Shown here: one piece after another, positions 16,778-25,047 of the stretch
Numbering within the stretch: the first letter of the stretch is position 1
How the letters are laid out: each line of letters opens with the position of its first letter
Assembly (NCBI GenBank): GCA_019416685.1
Contig: DXWV01000061.1
Span: forward strand, 12,880-63,879
DNA from: Bacteroides sp.
GTDB taxonomy: Bacteria; Bacteroidota; Bacteroidia; Bacteroidales; Bacteroidaceae
DNA length: 51,000 nt
Direction: 5' to 3'
Made by a program: the position numbers and the translations under genes
Notes under the pieces: generated by a model
The model's input: the letters and a program-made list of their open reading frames with translations, nothing else
What the model was told of the DNA's origin: nothing
Databases searched by the model: none

Positions 16778-17962
16778 ATGGGATTATTACAAGAGAAGTT
16801 AGCTAAATACGACCTGCCGCAGCAATATATGGCAATGGGCGTATACCCTTATTTTCGTGAGATAGAAGGGAAACAAGGTACAGAAGTAAATATGGGTGGA
16901 CATGAGGTTTTAATGTTCGGCTCAAACGCATATACAGGTCTTACCGGAGATGAAAGAGTTATTGCAGCAGGCATCGAAGCTATGAAAAAATATGGTTCCG
17001 GTTGTGCCGGTTCCCGCTTCTTGAATGGTACACTCGACTTGCATGTAAAGTTGGAAAAGGAATTGGCCGCTTTTGTTGGTAAGGAGGATGCCCTCTGTTT
17101 TTCTACAGGATTTACTGTGAATTCGGGAGTAATATCTTGCTTGACTGATCGCAATGATTATATTATTTGTGATGATCGGGATCATGCTTCTATTGTAGAC
17201 GGTCGTCGTTTGTCATTCTCTCAGAATCTGAAATACAAGCACAATGATATGGCTGATCTTGAGAAGCAGCTTCAGAAGTGTAATCCGGATTCTGTGAAAC
17301 TGATTGTTGTAGACGGTGTGTTTTCTATGGAAGGCGATTTGGCCAATTTACCCGAGATTGTTCGTTTGAAGCATAAGTATAACGCTACTATTATGGTAGA
17401 CGAAGCTCATGGTCTGGGTGTGTTCGGAAGACAGGGGCGTGGTGTTTGTGACCATTTTGGTTTGACGGATGAAGTCGATTTGATTATGGGCACATTCAGT
17501 AAGTCGTTAGCTTCTATCGGAGGATTTATTGCTGCAGATGAATCAATTATTAACTGGTTGCGTCATAATGCACGTACATACATCTTTAGTGCATCTAATA
17601 CTCCTGCCGCTACGGCTTCTGCATTGGAGGCGCTTCATATTATTCAGAATGAACCGGAAAGACTGGAAGCATTGTGGGAGGCTACAAACTATGCTTTGAA
17701 GCGTTTCCGTGAGGCTGGTTTTGAAATCGGTGCTACTGAGTCTCCTATTATACCTCTTTATGTGCGCGATACAGAAAAGACTTTCATGGTGACTAAACTG
17801 GCATTTGATGAAGGAGTGTTCATCAACCCGGTTATACCTCCGGCATGTGCTCCGCAAGATACGTTGGTACGTGTTGCATTGATGGCTACACATACTAAAG
17901 AACAGATTGACTCTGCTGTCGATAAATTAGTAAAATGCTTTAAAGAATTAGAGATTATCTAA
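16778..17962 (+). CDS. spt: Serine palmitoyltransferase (alpha-oxoamine synthase)
   Basis: A 394-residue PLP enzyme of the alpha-oxoamine synthase family. Motifs: GSNAYTGLTGDERVIAAGIE (substrate loop), GCAGSRFLNGTLDLHVKLE, DDRDHASIVDG, MVDEAHGLGVFG (cofactor Asp), and the PLP lysine in MGTFSKSLASIGGF at residue 242. The family also includes 2-amino-3-ketobutyrate CoA ligase and AONS. SPT is preferred because of the MGLLQEKLAKYDLPQQYMAM N-terminus and the known presence of SPT in Bacteroides, which make sphingolipids. It condenses serine with a long-chain acyl-CoA or acyl-ACP to give 3-ketosphinganine. It is transcribed alone, with a terminator just after the stop. Confidence 0.88.
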   Translation: MGLLQEKLAKYDLPQQYMAMGVYPYFREIEGKQGTEVNMGGHEVLMFGSNAYTGLTGDERVIAAGIEAMKKYGSGCAGSRFLNGTLDLHVKLEKELAAFVGKEDALCFSTGFTVNSGVISCLTDRNDYIICDDRDHASIVDGRRLSFSQNLKYKHNDMADLEKQLQKCNPDSVKLIVVDGVFSMEGDLANLPEIVRLKHKYNATIMVDEAHGLGVFGRQGRGVCDHFGLTDEVDLIMGTFSKSLASIGGFIAADESIINWLRHNARTYIFSASNTPAATASALEALHIIQNEPERLEALWEATNYALKRFREAGFEIGATESPIIPLYVRDTEKTFMVTKLAFDEGVFINPVIPPACAPQDTLVRVALMATHTKEQIDSAVDKLVKCFKELEII

Positions 17963-17986
17963 GCATTCTCTATAAGATATAAAAAG

Positions 17987-18021
17987 ACGGTTGTACTCTT
18001 GTTGGGTACAACCGTTTTTTT
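17987..18021 (+). terminator. Terminator of the SPT gene
   Basis: Perfect 10-bp arms (ACGGTTGTAC at 17987-17996, complement at 18006-18015) with a 9-nt loop are followed by seven Ts. It is 24 bp past the stop codon. Confidence 0.88.
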
Positions 18022-18073
18022 GTATAGCAAGAGTGTGTATTTAGCAGACAAAGTTTCCGGTTGTCGTAATCAA

Positions 18074-18151
18074 ACGATGTACGACATGTGCATGTCGTAC
18101 TGCTCGAGATGTGCATGTTATGTATGCCGAGATGTGCATGTCGTACATCGT
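18074..18151. repeat. Triple 23-bp tandem repeat with hairpin ends
   Basis: ATGTGCATG recurs at 18086, 18109 and 18132, an exact 23-bp period, with flanking bases partly conserved. Outer 15-nt arms (ACGATGTACGACATG at 18074-18088, complement at 18137-18151) can pair around the array. The first unit alone can also form a near-perfect hairpin (18079-18088 with 18091-18100). Confidence 0.75.
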
Positions 18152-18181
18152 CTGATAGTATGGTAACTTATGACAGCTTAT

Positions 18182-18300
18182 TCGGATATCGACAAAGCCG
18201 TGCGAGGCCATCAAACCTGGAACTACGGACTTTATCCCTAAGCCCTGGGAAAAAGAAAAATTATTGGCGATTCTTTCTCAGTATGCTCTAAAAAAAGGAA
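18182..18300 (+). pseudogene. Possible frameshifted coding remnant, unknown family
   Basis: Two short frames join as one coherent stretch: SDIDKAVRGHQTWNYGLYP, then after a one-base shift PKPWEKEKLLAILSQYALKK. Neither has its own start. The composition looks like decayed coding sequence, but I do not recognise the protein. This may be chance. The remaining bases up to the small gene at 18333 hold nothing recognisable. Confidence 0.2.
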
Positions 18301-18332
18301 TTGGTAGTTGTTTTAGGTTTGTCTTTCCGGCA

Positions 18333-18518
18333 TTATCCCCTACTTCCCAGGCTGTTTATGTCAGGGTTTAGTTCTTTAACAACTTCCCGGACGTCTTTTT
18401 TGGTGGCCTTACTGTAAACAGCTATTTGTTGTCCGGGCAACACTTCCTGTTTTTTACTTTCAAGCTTCAATTGCGCTTCCTCTTTTTTATTAGAGGGATT
18501 CTTCTTCTTTGTATCCAT
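18333..18518 (-). CDS. Lys/Glu-rich micro-protein, unknown
   Basis: A peptide of 61 residues from MDTKKKNPSNKKEEAQLKLE. It is highly charged, with no signal peptide, membrane span or cysteine. The middle (EVLPGQQIAVYSKATKKDV) and C-terminus (REVVKELNPDINSLGSRG) look like real protein sequence. It starts 49 bp after the stop of the DUF1622 gene on the same strand. A longer frame reaches 18578 and would overlap that stop. The spacing and A-rich leader favour the short start. Function unknown; expression together with DUF1622 is likely. Confidence 0.5.
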   Translation of the reverse strand: MDTKKKNPSNKKEEAQLKLESKKQEVLPGQQIAVYSKATKKDVREVVKELNPDINSLGSRG

Positions 18519-18567
18519 ATCTTTATTCTTGTTTAGGTTTAGTATTTCTGTAACATAATAAACTCTT

Positions 18568-18924
18568 CTATGGTTCATCGGATTTTCCGTTTTCTGTCTC
18601 GAGTTCTTTAATTTCTTTGTTCAGGAAAACAGATAAAACAGTACGTAGTACAACGACTCCTCCTAAAATGGCAAGTTCGTTGAGAGTCGGTTCCAGTACT
18701 GTTTTCAGAATATCCGAAGCGATAAGGAATTCGAGTCCCAGCAGGAGATAAGTACCAAAAGTAGCTCGTAATCTACGGATATTAATAGGGGTATATTTCC
18801 CGGTAAATCGTTTTAATTCATTTATAATGAAAGCTATAAATGCAATCAATGCTCCATAAGTAACAATGAGCAGGCTTATCACGCTTATGATAGTGGCCAG
18901 AAGGTTCAAAAATTGTGTAAACAT
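18568..18924 (-). CDS. DUF1622 small membrane protein
   Basis: A 118-residue protein with about three membrane segments: LLATIISVISLLIVTYGALI, the stretch around TYLLLGLEFLIASDIL, and ELAILGGVVVLRTVLSVFLN. The conserved LRATFGTYLLLGLEFLIASDI is the mark of DUF1622, a family of unknown function seen across bacteria. The C-terminal tail is acidic and polar. Probably the first gene of a two-gene unit with the Lys-rich micro-protein. Confidence 0.8.
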   Translation of the reverse strand: MFTQFLNLLATIISVISLLIVTYGALIAFIAFIINELKRFTGKYTPINIRRLRATFGTYLLLGLEFLIASDILKTVLEPTLNELAILGGVVVLRTVLSVFLNKEIKELETENGKSDEP

Positions 18925-19086
18925 AGGTTTGTTTCGTATTTGTTATATTAATACTACATCTGACAGGGCATTTTGGTTCATTTACAGTCGTAAATAACCT
19001 TTGATCTTTTTCAGAAAAAAATGAAACTATAAATAAGTGACAGTCAGTGTCTTGAAAATTAAGTAACAAAAATAATGGGTTTAGCT

Positions 19087-19117
19087 ATTGTTAATTTGAA
19101 AATACTCCCTATCTTTG
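19087..19117 (+). promoter_or_regulatory. Promoter of tRNA-Pro
   Basis: TATCTTTG (19110-19117) is an exact -7 box, and ATTG (19087-19090) lies 19 nt upstream in the -33 place. The tRNA begins about 35 nt downstream. Confidence 0.6.
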
Positions 19118-19152
19118 CACCGCTTTTCGATGGAACACCAACGATTTTTATT

Positions 19153-19227
19153 CGGGGTGTAGCGCAGTCCGGTTAGCGCACCTGCTTTGGGAGCAGGGGG
19201 TCGTGGGTTCGAATCCCGCTACCCCGA
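19153..19227 (+). tRNA. tRNA-Pro (anticodon TGG)
   Basis: It folds as a full cloverleaf. The acceptor stem is CGGGGTG with TACCCCG (a G-T pair at the base), discriminator A19227. The anticodon stem is CCTGC/GCAGG with loop TTTGGGA, giving anticodon TGG at 19188-19190. The T-arm is GTGGGTTCGAATCCCGC. The CCA end is not encoded; CAG follows. Confidence 0.96.
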
Positions 19228-19230
19228 CAG

Positions 19231-19269
19231 AAAAGAGGCAATTACATGAATTATGTAGTTGCCTCTTTT
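19231..19269. terminator. Hairpin terminator shared by tRNA-Pro and the convergent trmN6 gene
   Basis: The 17-nt arms AAAAGAGGCAATTACAT (19231-19247) and 19253-19269 pair with one G-T wobble and a 5-nt loop, followed by Ts on the plus strand. The minus-strand gene ends at 19271, immediately beside the hairpin. Confidence 0.8.
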
Positions 19270-19270
19270 T

Positions 19271-19975
19271 TTACATTTTCAGGTAATATTCTTTTGTTAG
19301 TTCAATATATTCTTTACTGTATTGATGGCGGGTTAGTTCTATTAATAATTCTTCTATTCGGTATTCTTGCTTTTTGAATGCAAAAGTTATCAATGTTCTT
19401 TTGGGGAGCAATCCGGGTTTGGTGATAACATTCAGTTGTCTGCATGGATATAAGGAGTGATTGGAAGCAATTTCCTTTACACTGTTCGAAACATCTGTAG
19501 GCACGACGATAGTAAACTCTCCATCTTCTGAGAGGAGTTGAGAGGCTCTGCTAAGCAAATCTTCATAAGTTAATTCATTATTGTGCCGGGCAGCATTTCT
19601 TTGCTGGTCAGGACACTTTAAAGAATCCACGAAATAAGGAGGATTAGAGACTATGACATCAAAACGTGTAGTAGAAGTGTACTGTTTAAAATCTACCTGT
19701 AACACTTCTACCCTATCTTGCCAAGGCGAACGTGCAACATTCTCTATGGCCTGCCTGGCGGCGGCACAATCTATTTCGAGAGCAACAATAAAAGCTTTGC
19801 TACGCTGAGCAAGCATTAAAGCTACTAATCCGGTTCCTGTTCCAATGTCGAGTATTCTCTGGGCGTTCTCAACACGGGACCATGCACCAAGTAGTACTCC
19901 GTCTGTTCCTACTTTCATAGCACATTTGTCGTGCCATACGGTGAACTGTTTGAATTGGAAATATGGATTTGGCAT
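19271..19975 (-). CDS. trmN6: tRNA1(Val) adenine-37 N6-methyltransferase, TrmN6 type
   Basis: A 234-residue class I SAM methyltransferase. The SAM-binding motif is ILDIGTGTGLVALMLAQR, and the catalytic N6-adenine motif is VIVSNPPYF. The N-terminal start FQFKQFTVWHDKCAMKVGTD is typical of the YfiC/TrmN6 family. It methylates A37 of one tRNA-Val isoacceptor in E. coli; the same target here is family inference. It is divergent from lon and convergent with tRNA-Pro. Confidence 0.88.
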   Translation of the reverse strand: MPNPYFQFKQFTVWHDKCAMKVGTDGVLLGAWSRVENAQRILDIGTGTGLVALMLAQRSKAFIVALEIDCAAARQAIENVARSPWQDRVEVLQVDFKQYTSTTRFDVIVSNPPYFVDSLKCPDQQRNAARHNNELTYEDLLSRASQLLSEDGEFTIVVPTDVSNSVKEIASNHSLYPCRQLNVITKPGLLPKRTLITFAFKKQEYRIEELLIELTRHQYSKEYIELTKEYYLKM

Positions 19976-20082
19976 TTTGCTAATATCTTATGGAATTTGC
20001 CAAAAATAAATAATTATTATGAGATAACGTTCGGTAAACGGTATAATTTGGCATTGTTTTTGTGTTTTTATTGTACGTGGGC

Positions 20083-20112
20083 TTTATTATTAATGAATAA
20101 TCGATTAACTTT
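20083..20112 (+). promoter_or_regulatory. Promoter of the lon-tgt-lptF/G operon
   Basis: TAACTTTG (20105-20112) matches the -7 box, with TTTA (20083-20086) 18 nt upstream at the -33 place. No heat-shock (CIRCE-type) inverted repeat is visible before lon. Confidence 0.5.
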
Positions 20113-20158
20113 GCAAACAATTTATGCCCATCTAATGACATAAACTAATTTAAACGAA

Positions 20159-22627
20159 ATGATGAGAGAAAAATACTTTATGGAAGATTCAGATGATAAT
20201 GCATTCTCACTGATCGCCGATTTTGAAGGAAATGAAGAGCAAATGTTCGATGTGAAAATCAAATCAGGTGATACTCTTCCGGTACTTCCCCTTCGTAATA
20301 TGGTGTTGTTTCCGGGGGTATTTATGCCGGTTTCAGTGGGTAGGAAGTCATCCTTGAGATTAATACGTGAGGCTGAAAAGAAAAATATGAATATAGCGGT
20401 TGTCTGTCAGAAAGTAGCTCAGACAGACGAACCTCAATTTGAAGATCTGCATACAATTGGAACCATCGGGAAAATTGTGCGTATTCTGGAAATGCCGGAT
20501 CAGACAACAACTGTTATTTTGCAGGGGTTGAAACGTTTGGAATTGACGGGTATTACAGAAACCCATCCTTATTTGAAGGGTAGCATCGAAGTAAAAGATG
20601 AAATAATGCCTGACAAAAATGATAAGGAGTTTCAGGCTCTGGTTGAAACTTGCAAAGACCTGACAATACGCTATATTAAATCTTCGGATTCTTTGCATCA
20701 GGATTCTGCATTTGCTATCAAAAACATTAGTAACCATATGTTTCTGGTAGATTTTATCTGCACCAACTTACCTTTAAAAAAGGACGAGAAGATAGAATTA
20801 CTGCGTTACGATTCATTGAGAGAGCGTACTTATCGCCTGTTGGAGATATTGAACCGGGAAGTTCAGCTTGCTGAAATTAAAGCGTCTATTCAGATGCGTG
20901 CCCGTGAAGATATAGACCAGCAGCAGCGTGAATATTTCCTGCAACAGCAAATTAAAACAATTCAGGACGAATTGGGTGGCAGTGGCCAGGAGCAGGAAAT
21001 AGAAGAGATGCGCAACAAGGCATATAAAATGAAATGGAGCGAAGAAGTACGAACCCTTTTCTTGAAAGAGTTGGCCAAATTGGAACGCACACATCCGCAA
21101 TCTCCTGATTTTAGTGTACAGTTGAACTATCTGCAAACAATGCTTAGTTTGCCGTGGAACGTATATACAACGGACAATTTGAATCTGAAGAATGCAGAGA
21201 AAACGCTGAATAAAGATCATTATGGTCTGGAAAAGGTGAAAGAACGTATTCTTGAACATTTGGCTGTTCTGAAACTGAAAGGGGATATGAAATCACCGAT
21301 TATCTGTCTGTATGGACCTCCGGGAGTTGGTAAGACTTCTTTGGGAAAATCCATTGCTGCTGCTCTGAAGCGGAAATATATTCGTATGTCTTTGGGAGGT
21401 GTACATGACGAAGCTGAGATTCGCGGACATCGTAAAACCTATATTGGTGCTATGCCGGGGCGAATTATAAAGAGTTTGATAAAGGCAGGCTCTTCCAATC
21501 CGGTATTTATTCTGGATGAAATTGATAAAGTAAGCGCAGATCGTCAGGGAGATCCTTCATCTGCTTTACTGGAAGTGCTCGATCCGGAACAGAATACAAC
21601 GTTCCATGACAACTTCCTCGATGTGGATTATGACTTGTCAAAAGTGATGTTTATTGCTACTGCTAATAATCTGAATACAATACCCGGTCCATTGCTTGAC
21701 CGTATGGAATTAATTGAGGTTAGCGGCTACATTACGGAAGAAAAGGTAGAGATTGCCCGTAAGCATCTGGTTCCAAAGGAATTGGAAGCCAATGGAATGA
21801 AAAAGACAGATATTAAGATTCCAAAAGATACGTTGGAGGCTATCATTGAGTCTTATACTCGTGAAAGTGGCGTGCGTGAGCTGGAAAAGAAGATAGGTAA
21901 GATACTCCGTAAATCTGCCCGTCAGTATGCTACAGATGGGTATTTCTTAAAGACTGAGATTAAGCCTGCTGATTTATATGATTTTCTGGGAGCACCTGAA
22001 TATACTCGTGACAAATATCAAGGTAATGATTACGCAGGTGTTGTAACAGGATTGGCATGGACTGCCGTTGGAGGTGAAATCTTATTCGTTGAAACAAGCT
22101 TGAGCCGTGGTAAAGGTGGACGTTTGACTTTAACGGGTAATTTGGGAGATGTAATGAAAGAGTCTGCGATGTTGGCACTTGAATATATTAAGGCACATGC
22201 TTCATTATTGAATCTGGATGAAGAGATATTCGATAATTGGAATATCCATGTTCATGTTCCGGAAGGTGCTATTCCCAAAGATGGTCCGTCGGCAGGTATC
22301 ACTATGGCTACTTCATTGGCTTCTGCATTGACACAGCGTAAAGTGAGAGCAAACCTGGCAATGACCGGTGAAATAACTCTTCGTGGTAAAGTACTTCCAG
22401 TGGGTGGTATTAAAGAAAAAATTCTGGCCGCTAAACGTGCAGGAATCAAAGAAATTATAATGAGTGCCGAGAATAAAAAGAACATAGATGAGATTCAGGA
22501 AATTTATCTTAAAGGACTGACATTCCACTATGTAACTGATGTGAAAGAAGTATTTGCCATTGCATTGACTAACGAGAAGGTGGCTGATGCCATTGATTTA
22601 TCTGTAAAGAAAGCCAGCCGGGAATGA
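20159..22627 (+). CDS. lon: ATP-dependent Lon protease
   Basis: An 822-residue LonA protease of usual length. The N-terminal substrate-binding domain starts at LPVLPLRNMVLFPGVFMPV (residue ~41), with a coiled-coil linker rich in Gln/Glu around 240-290. The AAA module has Walker A GPPGVGKTS (~386), Walker B VFILDEIDK and sensor NNLNTIPGPLLDRME. The C-terminal protease has the catalytic Ser in PKDGPSAGIT (~710) and Lys in VGGIKEKILAAKRA (~752). It degrades misfolded and regulatory proteins in the cytoplasm. Its stop overlaps the tgt start as ATGA. Confidence 0.97.
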   Translation: MMREKYFMEDSDDNAFSLIADFEGNEEQMFDVKIKSGDTLPVLPLRNMVLFPGVFMPVSVGRKSSLRLIREAEKKNMNIAVVCQKVAQTDEPQFEDLHTIGTIGKIVRILEMPDQTTTVILQGLKRLELTGITETHPYLKGSIEVKDEIMPDKNDKEFQALVETCKDLTIRYIKSSDSLHQDSAFAIKNISNHMFLVDFICTNLPLKKDEKIELLRYDSLRERTYRLLEILNREVQLAEIKASIQMRAREDIDQQQREYFLQQQIKTIQDELGGSGQEQEIEEMRNKAYKMKWSEEVRTLFLKELAKLERTHPQSPDFSVQLNYLQTMLSLPWNVYTTDNLNLKNAEKTLNKDHYGLEKVKERILEHLAVLKLKGDMKSPIICLYGPPGVGKTSLGKSIAAALKRKYIRMSLGGVHDEAEIRGHRKTYIGAMPGRIIKSLIKAGSSNPVFILDEIDKVSADRQGDPSSALLEVLDPEQNTTFHDNFLDVDYDLSKVMFIATANNLNTIPGPLLDRMELIEVSGYITEEKVEIARKHLVPKELEANGMKKTDIKIPKDTLEAIIESYTRESGVRELEKKIGKILRKSARQYATDGYFLKTEIKPADLYDFLGAPEYTRDKYQGNDYAGVVTGLAWTAVGGEILFVETSLSRGKGGRLTLTGNLGDVMKESAMLALEYIKAHASLLNLDEEIFDNWNIHVHVPEGAIPKDGPSAGITMATSLASALTQRKVRANLAMTGEITLRGKVLPVGGIKEKILAAKRAGIKEIIMSAENKKNIDEIQEIYLKGLTFHYVTDVKEVFAIALTNEKVADAIDLSVKKASRE

Positions 22628-23754
22628 CATTTGAATTACAATATACAGACGCAAAAAGTAATGCCCGTGCAGGTCTGATTACAACAGATCACGGGCAGAT
22701 ACAAACTCCTATATTTATGCCGGTGGGTACACTTGGCACAGTGAAAGGTGTACACCTGACAGAATTGAAAGAGGATATTGAGGCTCAGATAATATTGGGC
22801 AATACGTATCATCTTTATTTGCGTCCGGGATTGGATGTCATTGAAAAAGCCGGTGGATTACATAAATTCAACGGCTTTGATCGTCCGATGTTGACTGATA
22901 GCGGTGGGTTTCAGGTCTTTTCGTTGGCGGGCATTCGCAAATTGCGTGAAGAGGGTGCTGAATTCCGTTCACATATTGATGGAAGTAAACATGTTTTTAC
23001 ACCAGAGAAGGTGATGGATATCGAACGTACTATCGGTGCGGATATTATGATGGCGTTTGATGAATGTCCTCCGGGAGATTCTGACTATGCATATGCCAAA
23101 AAGTCATTAGGACTGACACATCGTTGGCTCGACAGGTGTATTCAGCGTTTTAATGAGACAGAACCTAAATATGGTTATAATCAATCTCTTTTTCCCATAG
23201 TCCAAGGATGCGTATACACAGACTTACGTAAACAATCAGCAGAGTTTGTTGCCTCTAAAGGGGCAGATGGAAATGCTATTGGCGGACTTGCTGTTGGTGA
23301 GCCGGTAGATAAAATGTATGAGATGATTGAGGTTGTTAACGAGATTTTGCCGAAGGACAAACCGCGTTACTTGATGGGAGTCGGTACACCGGTTAATATT
23401 TTGGAGGGTATAGAACGTGGAGTTGACATGTTTGACTGTGTGATGCCTACCCGGAACGGTCGTAATGGAATGTTGTTCACCAAGGATGGTATCATAAACA
23501 TGCGTAACAAGAAGTGGGAAATGGACTTCTCTCCTATTGAAGCTGACGGTGCTTCTTGTGTAGATACTTTATATAGCAAGGCTTATTTGCGTCATCTGTT
23601 TCATGCACAAGAGTTATTGGCTATGCAGATTGCTTCTATCCACAATCTGGCATTCTATCTTTGGTTGGTAGGTGAAGCACGTAAGCATATTATTACCGGA
23701 GATTTCTCTACCTGGAAGCCGATGATGGTAAAAAGAGTGTCAACAAGACTATAA
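22624..23754 (+). CDS. tgt: Queuine/preQ1 tRNA-guanine transglycosylase
   Basis: A 376-residue TIM-barrel enzyme that swaps guanine-34 for preQ1 in tRNAs with GUN anticodons. Catalytic residues are visible: Asp in LTDSGGFQVFSL (~92), MAFDECPPGD, and the nucleophile Asp in MFDCVMPTRNGRNG (~270). The zinc site normally reads CxCxxC before YSRAYL; here the stretch is DGASCVDTLYSKAYLRHL, so only one Cys remains, while the downstream His (SIHNLAFYL) is kept. The 4-bp overlap with lon and 4-bp gap to the next gene indicate one transcript. Confidence 0.95.
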   Translation: MTFELQYTDAKSNARAGLITTDHGQIQTPIFMPVGTLGTVKGVHLTELKEDIEAQIILGNTYHLYLRPGLDVIEKAGGLHKFNGFDRPMLTDSGGFQVFSLAGIRKLREEGAEFRSHIDGSKHVFTPEKVMDIERTIGADIMMAFDECPPGDSDYAYAKKSLGLTHRWLDRCIQRFNETEPKYGYNQSLFPIVQGCVYTDLRKQSAEFVASKGADGNAIGGLAVGEPVDKMYEMIEVVNEILPKDKPRYLMGVGTPVNILEGIERGVDMFDCVMPTRNGRNGMLFTKDGIINMRNKKWEMDFSPIEADGASCVDTLYSKAYLRHLFHAQELLAMQIASIHNLAFYLWLVGEARKHIITGDFSTWKPMMVKRVSTRL

Positions 23755-23758
23755 TTAA

Positions 23759-24856
23759 ATGAAAAGCAATCGTTTTATCAAACTGCTGGACTGGTATATC
23801 ATCAAGAAGTTCTTGGGGACATATGTATTTGCTATTGCGTTGATTATCTCTATCGCTGTAGTGTTTGACTTCAATGAGAAGATGGATAAGTTTATGGAGC
23901 GTGAGGCTCCCTGGACTGCAATTGTCTTTGATTATTATATGAATTTCATTCCCTACTTTGCAAATTTGTTTAGCCCGCTGTTTGTCTTTATTGCCGTTAT
24001 CTTTTTTACTTCAAAGTTGGCAGAGAACTCAGAGATTATTGCCATGTTCTCAACCGGAATGAGTTTTAAGCGTCTGATGCGTCCATACATGATTTCGGCA
24101 GCCGTTATTGCAGTGATTACTTTTATGCTTGGATCATATGTGATACCCAAGGGAAGTGTAACACGTTTGAATTTTGAGGATAGATATGTGAAGCCTAAAA
24201 AGAAAGGTAGTGCACGCAATGTACAGCTTGAGGTAGCTGACGGCGTTATAGCTTATATTGATAATTATCAGGATTATAATAAGACCGGGAATCGTTTCTC
24301 GCTGGATAAATTTGTTGATAAGAAATTGATCTCTCACTTGACAGCACGTCGTATTGTATATGATACAACCACTGTAAACAAATGGACCATTCATGATTAT
24401 ATGATACGTGAACTGGATGGATTGAAAGAAAATATTATAAAAGGAGATAGAATGGATTCTATTATAAATATGGATCCGTCTGATTTCCTGATTATGAAGA
24501 ATCAACAGGAAATGCTTACCAGCCCTCAGCTGAGTGAATACATTGATAAGCAGCGGAGACGTGGATTTGCCAATATCAAAGAGTTTGAGATTGAATATCA
24601 TAAGCGCATTGCCATGTCTTTTGCGTCATTTATTCTAACTGTGATAGGTTTGTCTCTTTCGTCAAGAAAGACTAAGGGAGGAATGGGACTTCATTTGGGA
24701 ATCGGGCTTGCACTGAGTTTTTCATACATCCTTTTTCAGACAATTACCTCTACTTTTGCTGTAAATGGAAATGTTCCTCCTGTAGTTGCAGTATGGATAC
24801 CGAATATATTGTATGCATTCATAGCATTCTACTTATATAAGAAAGCTCCTAAATAA
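23759..24856 (+). CDS. LptF/LptG-family LPS export permease (YjgP/YjgQ)
   Basis: A 365-residue protein with the LptF/LptG layout. Three N-terminal membrane segments begin at LDWYIIKKFLGTYVFAIALI, a polar periplasmic beta-jellyroll region covers about 130-280, and three C-terminal segments include HKRIAMSFASFILTVIGLSL and GIGLALSFSYILFQTITS. With LptB and its paired permease it would pull lipopolysaccharide or lipooligosaccharide from the inner membrane. The partner genes are not in the window. Last gene of the lon operon, with a terminator downstream. Confidence 0.88.
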   Translation: MKSNRFIKLLDWYIIKKFLGTYVFAIALIISIAVVFDFNEKMDKFMEREAPWTAIVFDYYMNFIPYFANLFSPLFVFIAVIFFTSKLAENSEIIAMFSTGMSFKRLMRPYMISAAVIAVITFMLGSYVIPKGSVTRLNFEDRYVKPKKKGSARNVQLEVADGVIAYIDNYQDYNKTGNRFSLDKFVDKKLISHLTARRIVYDTTTVNKWTIHDYMIRELDGLKENIIKGDRMDSIINMDPSDFLIMKNQQEMLTSPQLSEYIDKQRRRGFANIKEFEIEYHKRIAMSFASFILTVIGLSLSSRKTKGGMGLHLGIGLALSFSYILFQTITSTFAVNGNVPPVVAVWIPNILYAFIAFYLYKKAPK

Positions 24857-24910
24857 TGTTTTTCTTTCTGCAATGGCAGATGATTAAAAGAGTAATCTTA
24901 ATCTTTAAAG

Positions 24911-24951
24911 AAAAAGTCCCGTTAACTTTTGAAGTAAACGGGACTCTTTTT
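24911..24951 (+). terminator. Terminator of the lon operon
   Basis: The arms GTCCCGTT (24916-24923) and AACGGGAC (24937-24944) are framed by an A-run before and a T-run after. This hairpin of about 12 bp with a T-tract is 55 bp beyond the permease stop. Confidence 0.8.
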
Positions 24952-25047
24952 GTTGTATTCATTTCCTCTTTTGTCTATTCCCGAATATCTTTATTTATTC
25001 AGGAAATTCCCCTTTCTCCTTACACTTTTTATTGAAGCCAGATATAT

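Noticed and set aside
16778..17962. 2-amino-3-ketobutyrate CoA ligase (kbl)
   Set aside because: Same enzyme family, but no threonine dehydrogenase is adjacent, and the N-terminus and neighbour kinase fit Bacteroides serine palmitoyltransferase better.
18061..18160. CRISPR-like array after the SPT gene
   Set aside because: Repeats are contiguous 23-bp units without unique spacers, and no cas gene is near.
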